Shown here piece after piece: positions 9,479 to 12,960 of a stretch of DNA of 12,960 bases. This DNA is from Polyrhizophydium stewartii. Lineage: Eukaryota > Chytridiomycota > Chytridiomycetes > Rhizophydiales. Made by a program: the position numbers and the translations under genes. Position 1 is the first letter of the stretch; each line of letters starts with the position of its first letter. Below the pieces are notes generated by a model, which saw only the letters and a program-made list of their open reading frames with translations, did not search any database and was not told the origin of the DNA. The stretch is taken from the NCBI GenBank assembly GCA_027604665.1, contig JADGIZ010000485.1:1-12960 (forward strand), in the 5' to 3' direction.

Positions 9479-9734
9479 CCGCTTGACGAGAAAGAAAATG
9501 CGGAAAGAACGTTAGATAAAGCTGGTAAGCAATCTTGGTTTCTTTGAAAGATCAAAGTGTGCAGCAACGGCTGCACATCATGCTTGAGCATGTTGTTGGC
9601 GGCCACGGCGGGCGGTGCGCGGCGGCGGTGCTTGCGGCATTCCCGCTGTTTATTCTCGTGAGTGTTTGCGGACATCTGACGGCTGCGGATGGCGGAAGGC
9701 GCCGGATGGTGCATCGTCCGGGCCGTCGCATCCC
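9479..9734. promoter_or_regulatory. Spacer: nucleoporin promoter and coiled-coil gene 3' UTR
   Basis: The 256 bp lie between two - strand genes. On the - strand, the part next to the nucleoporin ATG is pyrimidine-rich (TTTTCTTTCTCG). A small perfect inverted repeat CATGCT-TG-AGCATG sits near 9580-9593; its significance is unknown. Confidence 0.4.
9649..9654 (-). terminator. Candidate poly(A) signal AATAAA for the coiled-coil gene
   Basis: The + strand reads TTTATT, hence AATAAA on the - strand, about 80 nt after the stop of the coiled-coil gene at 9735. Position and strand fit a 3' processing signal. Confidence 0.5.
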
Positions 9735-10774
9735 TCAGCCATCGAGCTCGTGCCGCAGCAGCCGCTGCTTCTCACGGATGCCAGCAAGGTAGTCCATGCG
9801 CAAAGCGTCGGCAATGCCCTCCTTGATCTGATGCTCCCTGAGGGCCGCACGCTGCTCGGACTGCACAAGCAAGTCGCCAAGCTCCTTCCTGAGCTGCGCG
9901 ATGGCGACACTCTCGCTGTGGCGGTGGAGCTGCGAGACCTTGGCCTGCACGGCCTCGCGGCGGCGGATCTCGGCGAGCCGCTGGCGCATGTCGAGGATCT
10001 CGGTCTCGAGCTGGTGCTCTTGCTCGATCAGGCCGTCGAGCGACGCGCGGCGGGTCGTCACGGCCTCGTGGCGCGCGTCGGTTGGGGACACGACGGTGCC
10101 CGCCGTGCTGGTTGTTGACGAGATCTCGGCCGTCTCGAGCGATAGCTTCGAGTCGCGTGCGACCAGCGCCTTCTCGGCCGCGGCGGCCGCGGCGGCGGCG
10201 GCCTCTTGCTCGGCGTGCCGCACGCGGGCCTCTGTGTTTGTGGATGCGCATTGCATGACGGCGGGCATCGCATCATGCCTCGAGGGTCAGTCCAGGCCGA
10301 CGCATCAGGACACATCCCCCGCGTGAGTCGGGAGGGTGAGCGCGAGGAAGCGCAGGACTCACTCGCAACGTCCTCGAGAGACTCGTGCGCAGCAAGGCGC
10401 TTCACCTCGATAGCCTCGCGCTGGATCTCGAGGGCGTGTTCAAGCCGCAGCTCGCTGATTTCCGTGTCGAGCTCGGCATTCAGCTGCTTTGATGCCTCGG
10501 CCCTGGCGCGGCGGTCCGCAGCGGCGCGCAGGCGGTCGTCTGTCGATGGGCGGGCCCCCGCGGCCGCGTCGGGCGCCAGCGTCGTCGGCGTCGGCGTCGC
10601 GGGCACGTCCGGTGCCTCTTCGTCCTCGGACTCGTGCTCCATGTACTCCCCTTCGAACGGCCCGAGATCCGGATCCTCCTTCAGGCGGCGCATGCGTTCC
10701 TCCTCGAGCGCCAGGCGGTGTGCGGCGACGGCCTGGATGCACTGGTCGATGGTCATGCCGGGGAACTTCCTCAT
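9735..10774 (-). CDS. Coiled-coil protein of unknown function, 2 coding exons
   Basis: Exons 10774-10363 and 10231-9735 (reading down the - strand) give 302 aa. The intron of 131 bp starts GTGAGT, contains CTGAC and ends CAG; the split codon becomes Lys138. I do not recognise the family. Residues 1-32 are helical (MRKFPGMTIDQCIQAV). Residues 35-80 are acidic, then Pro/Ala/Thr-rich and probably disordered. Residues 80-146 form charged heptad-like helices, followed by nine Ala (about 148-156). A Ser/Thr-rich linker comes next, and a second long coiled coil runs from about 195 to the end (LRKELGDLL, IREKQRLLRHELDG). The start was chosen because the frame upstream of this ATG has an acceptor-like CCAG three bases away and, before the presumed intron, a TAA in frame. 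A structural or scaffold role is likely, but nothing points to a specific one. Confidence 0.72.
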
Positions 10775-10777
10775 TTC

Positions 10778-10841
10778 CTGGTCGCAAGCCACGGGTCAGC
10801 ATGCCGCGGCATCGCAGCAGGGCGGCAACCTCGTCTCGCAC
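10778..10841 (-). other. Probable intron in the 5' UTR of the coiled-coil gene
   Basis: On the - strand, GTGCGA at 10841 is a donor of the type common in this window. CTGAC with its A at 10796 is placed 18 nt before the acceptor CCAG ending at 10778. Splicing would put the ATG at 10774 three bases into the next exon. An alternative is a coding first exon 10938-10891, which starts with ATG and reads in frame through a weaker donor GTGTCC, adding 16 residues (MLTAPSVESGQLKDRL). Confidence 0.4.
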
Positions 10842-11151
10842 GTTGGTCGTTTAGCTCGTTGTTGTCGGGGGCGGCTTGCGCAGCGGACACGAGCCGGTCT
10901 TTAAGCTGGCCAGACTCCACGGACGGCGCGGTCAGCATGCGTCAGCCCCGTCCGCTCATGCTGAGTCAGCCGGCGCGCAGCAATGCACGCCAGATCTTGG
11001 TCGAATCAATCGCGAGACGAGATATTTGGCATGCGGGGTTCATTGGCACGCCGCTCGCGCTGTCTGGCGGCAGGCTGTGGAATCGCACCGGCGGGGGTGC
11101 CCTGTGAATGGGTGTGACAAGAGTCGCGAGGGGAGAGAAAGAAGCGACTGC
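10842..11151. other. Spacer between coronin stop and the coiled-coil gene
   Basis: With the presumed 5' UTR intron, this leaves about 310 bp for the coronin 3' UTR and the coiled-coil promoter. No AATAAA is seen on the - strand. CTGAC occurs three times close together on the - strand (10929-10970), two of them within ten bases. A short - strand reading frame of 55 codons (10771-10938) starts there and overlaps the next gene out of frame. Confidence 0.45.
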
Positions 11152-12900
11152 TCAGCTCCTCTCCTTGAGCAGGCCCTCGAGCTGGGCCTCGAGCTGCCTG
11201 ACGCGGGCGTCGCGCTGCGCAAGGACGCTCTTGAGCTCGTCGTTCTCCTTGCGGAGGGAGTGGTAGGCGTCCTGGTACTGTGGGCGATCGAGCAACGATG
11301 TTGGGCGAGTCGGGTCAGCCGGGATGTGAGCGAGCATGGACAAGATTATTACGCACCTCCTTCTCGGTCATGGGCGGCGCGCCGGTGGTCGGGGTCGGGT
11401 CGACCGAGGCCGGGGCCGAGGTGACAAACTCCTTTGGCGCGGCGGGGACAAAGCCCTTTTCGAGGTTGATGAGCTTGGGGGCCTGGGTCTTTCCGGCGAG
11501 CCAGTCGGCGGCGGACATGGTCGGGTCGGGGCCGATGGTGTCCGGGAACAGGTCCGACTGGAAGGCGTCCGACTGGCGTCGGGCAAGAAGAAGACCGAGC
11601 GTCAGGACGGGTCTCAGGGGCATATTGACTGGCGAAGCAGGCGAGTGGCGAGTACCTTGCGGGGGACCTTGAACGAGATGGGCTCGATCAGGGTCGGGTG
11701 GACCTTGTAAGCGCGGGCAATCTCGACCTCGTTGATGGCGCAGGCACGCTTGGGCAGGAAGCCGATGCCGCGCAGCGGGTCCGACGACTTGTACTCGGAC
11801 AGCGGGAACAGGCCCTTGTCGTCGTCGGTCCACTCGTAGTAGCGGATGTTGCCGTCGCCCTTGAGGGGACAGTGTCAGCGCAGGCAGAGCTAGAAGGAGA
11901 AGGGCCAGGAGGCGAAGCGCGAGCTGGCAGAGATCGCACCTTGCCGGCGAGGAAGAGCATGTTGGTGTCGGCGTCAAAGTAGGGGATGAGCATACTGCGG
12001 GCGGATCGCGGCAGGCGTCAGCAGCAGCAGAGAGAGAGAGCAAGGCGGCGAGAGCGAGAGGGCGAGCAAGAGCGCGAGGCGCACCCCGAGGCGGTGTCGA
12101 TCTGCTCCTGCTTGAGGGGGGAGGCGAGGTTTGCCGAGTCCCAAATAAAGACCTGGCGGTCGCTGGACCTGCTGAAGCCCGTGGTGACGATGTTTGCCGA
12201 GTTTCCCATCCACAGGGCGCGGGCGCCCTTGACGCCCTGGTGGCAGGCGGCCTCCTGGACGGCCGACTTTGCGCGGACGTCGTAGACGCGCAGCTTCTTG
12301 TCCTTTGCGGTGGTGACGAGCAGGTTGCCGGTCCAGTTCCAAGAGATGGACTGGACGATGTCAGCGTGGCCGGCGAGCTCCATCTTCTCCTGGCCGGTCG
12401 AGATGTCCCAGATCTTGACGAGGAAGTCTGCCGAGGAGGTGGCGAGGATGTTGTCTGCGACGGGGTTGAAGAGCACGTGGCCGACCTTGCGGCCGTGGCC
12501 GGCGAGGGAGACAGTCGGGGTGGAGACGTTTTCTGTGAGGCCGCCCTCAGGGATCCGCCAGATCATGGCCTTTGTGTCCTCCGAGGCCGAGGCGACGATG
12601 TGGTCGTTGAAGGGGTTGAAGTCGGTGTCGAGGACGGCGGCCGAGTGGCCGTTGAAGACGGGCAGGTTGTCGGGCAGCTTGCCGGTGGTAGCATGCGGGA
12701 TGACGGTGAATGCGCCGCCTGCGGGCGGGGCGACACGGGGAGCGCGGACGTGGGGTGGTGGCGGTCGGCGGGTCAGCGGGTCGGGCGCGGGCAGGGGGTC
12801 GGCGGAGGCGCAGGGACGCACCGCCCGAGGCCTCGAGGTTGACGGAGATGAAGAGCGGGTTTGCGGTGACCAGGTTGGTGTCCCAGGCGCTGCGGGTGAC
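11152..12900 (-). CDS. Coronin (actin-binding WD40 protein), 3' six exons; 5' end outside window
   Basis: Exons on the - strand: 12900-12822, 12718-12085, 11994-11940, 11859-11656, 11572-11357, 11277-11152; 437 aa visible. Coronins bind F-actin and regulate Arp2/3 and cofilin at cortical actin patches. The fragment opens with VTRSAWDTNLVTANP and NLEASGGGAFTVIPH (rebuilt across the first intron), the conserved end of the N-terminal signature. WD-type blades follow: VLDTDFNPFNDHIVAS, GHGRKVGHVLFNPVADNILA, KDKKLRVYDVR and SDRQVFIWDSAN. Then come the C-terminal extension (FLPKRACAINEVEIARAYK, LFPDTIGPDPTMSAADWLAG) and a short coiled coil ending LEGLLKERS. RVRQLE in this helix fits the R-h-x-x-h-E trimerisation motif known for coronin 1. 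With the missing roughly 30 N-terminal residues the protein would be about 470 aa, the short-coronin size. It lacks the long linker of yeast Crn1. The first exons are beyond position 12960. Confidence 0.94.
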
Positions 12901-12960
12901 CTTGATAAGAAGCAGGCGGGCGTCAGCAGGAGGGGTTGAGCGTGGGGCATGGCAGGGGAC
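12901..12960 (-). other. 3' part of the upstream coronin intron
   Basis: On the - strand these bases carry CTGAC (A at 12923), then a pyrimidine-rich stretch and AAG just before the GTC ACC CGC exon. That is the same arrangement as in the other introns. The donor and the first coding exon are outside the window. Confidence 0.75.

Noticed and set aside
8067..9547. Long + strand frames (up to 416 codons) opposite the nucleoporin
   Set aside because: Their residues are Arg/Ala/Gly/Pro-rich shadow sequence with no motif, while the - strand frame carries the RRM-like domain and C-terminal helix.
8431..9714. Second - strand frame of 427 codons overlapping the nucleoporin
   Set aside because: It is extremely Arg/Ser/Ala-rich and has no conserved segment, as expected for an out-of-frame reading of a GC-rich gene.
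10313..10362. Continuation of the coiled-coil first exon without splicing
   Set aside because: Reading through loses the heptad pattern, while GTGAGT, CTGAC and CAG join two coiled-coil exons in frame.
11986..12040. AGAGAGAG microsatellite considered as a regulatory or mobile-element mark
   Set aside because: It lies in a coronin intron and on the coding strand is simply a CT-rich pyrimidine tract upstream of the CTGAC and acceptor.
12240..12939. + strand frames opposite the coronin
   Set aside because: They are antisense to well-conserved WD40 exons and show no family features.
1..12960. A novel multi-gene system (defence, biosynthetic or mobile)
   Set aside because: The genes belong to unrelated housekeeping and flagellar families, each with its own promoter region and no shared theme, terminal repeats or transposase.

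Overview
The window is a GC-rich, gene-dense stretch of a eukaryotic nuclear genome. Five of its genes are long and well supported, four of them are split by short spliceosomal GT-AG introns, and there are no bacterial operon signals. The gene content (an outer dynein arm docking protein, a Nup53/Nup35-type nucleoporin, a coronin, an acyl-CoA ligase and 28-residue ankyrin-like repeats) fits a unicellular organism with a motile flagellum. A zoosporic (chytrid-like) fungus is my best guess. A GC-rich flagellated protist cannot be excluded from this sequence alone.

Layout, left to right. (1) Positions 1-747, + strand: the 3' part of an ankyrin-like repeat protein cut by the window edge. (2) 748-1657: a long intergenic or 5' flanking region with a tandem 13-bp repeat close to the next gene. 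(3) 1658-3848, + strand: a complete 5-exon 4-coumarate-CoA-ligase-like acyl-CoA synthetase of 540 aa. (4) 4052-6553, + strand: a complete 8-exon ODAD3/CCDC151 (Chlamydomonas ODA10-like) gene, 543 aa. (5) 6554-7348: a less GC-rich 3'-3' spacer. (6) 7349-9478, - strand: a single-exon 709-aa Nup53/Nup35-type nucleoporin. (7) 9735-10774, - strand: a 2-exon coiled-coil protein of 302 aa that I do not recognise, probably with an extra intron in its 5' UTR. (8) 11152-12900, - strand: six 3' exons of a coronin whose 5' end lies outside the window.

Exon boundaries were set by reading frame, protein-family continuity and a shared intron grammar. Most introns start GTGCG or GTGAG, contain CTGAC as a likely branch site, and end in CAG or AAG. 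Each proposed splice keeps the frame and rebuilds family motifs across the junction.

The genes do not form a pathway. They are ordinary housekeeping and flagellar genes side by side. I found no mobile element, CRISPR array, tRNA or rRNA, and no gene cluster suggesting a new multi-gene system. The points most worth following are the intron grammar, the 13-bp CGG-containing repeat upstream of the ligase, the enlarged intronless nucleoporin, the unrecognised coiled-coil gene and the long stop-free stretch upstream of the ligase.
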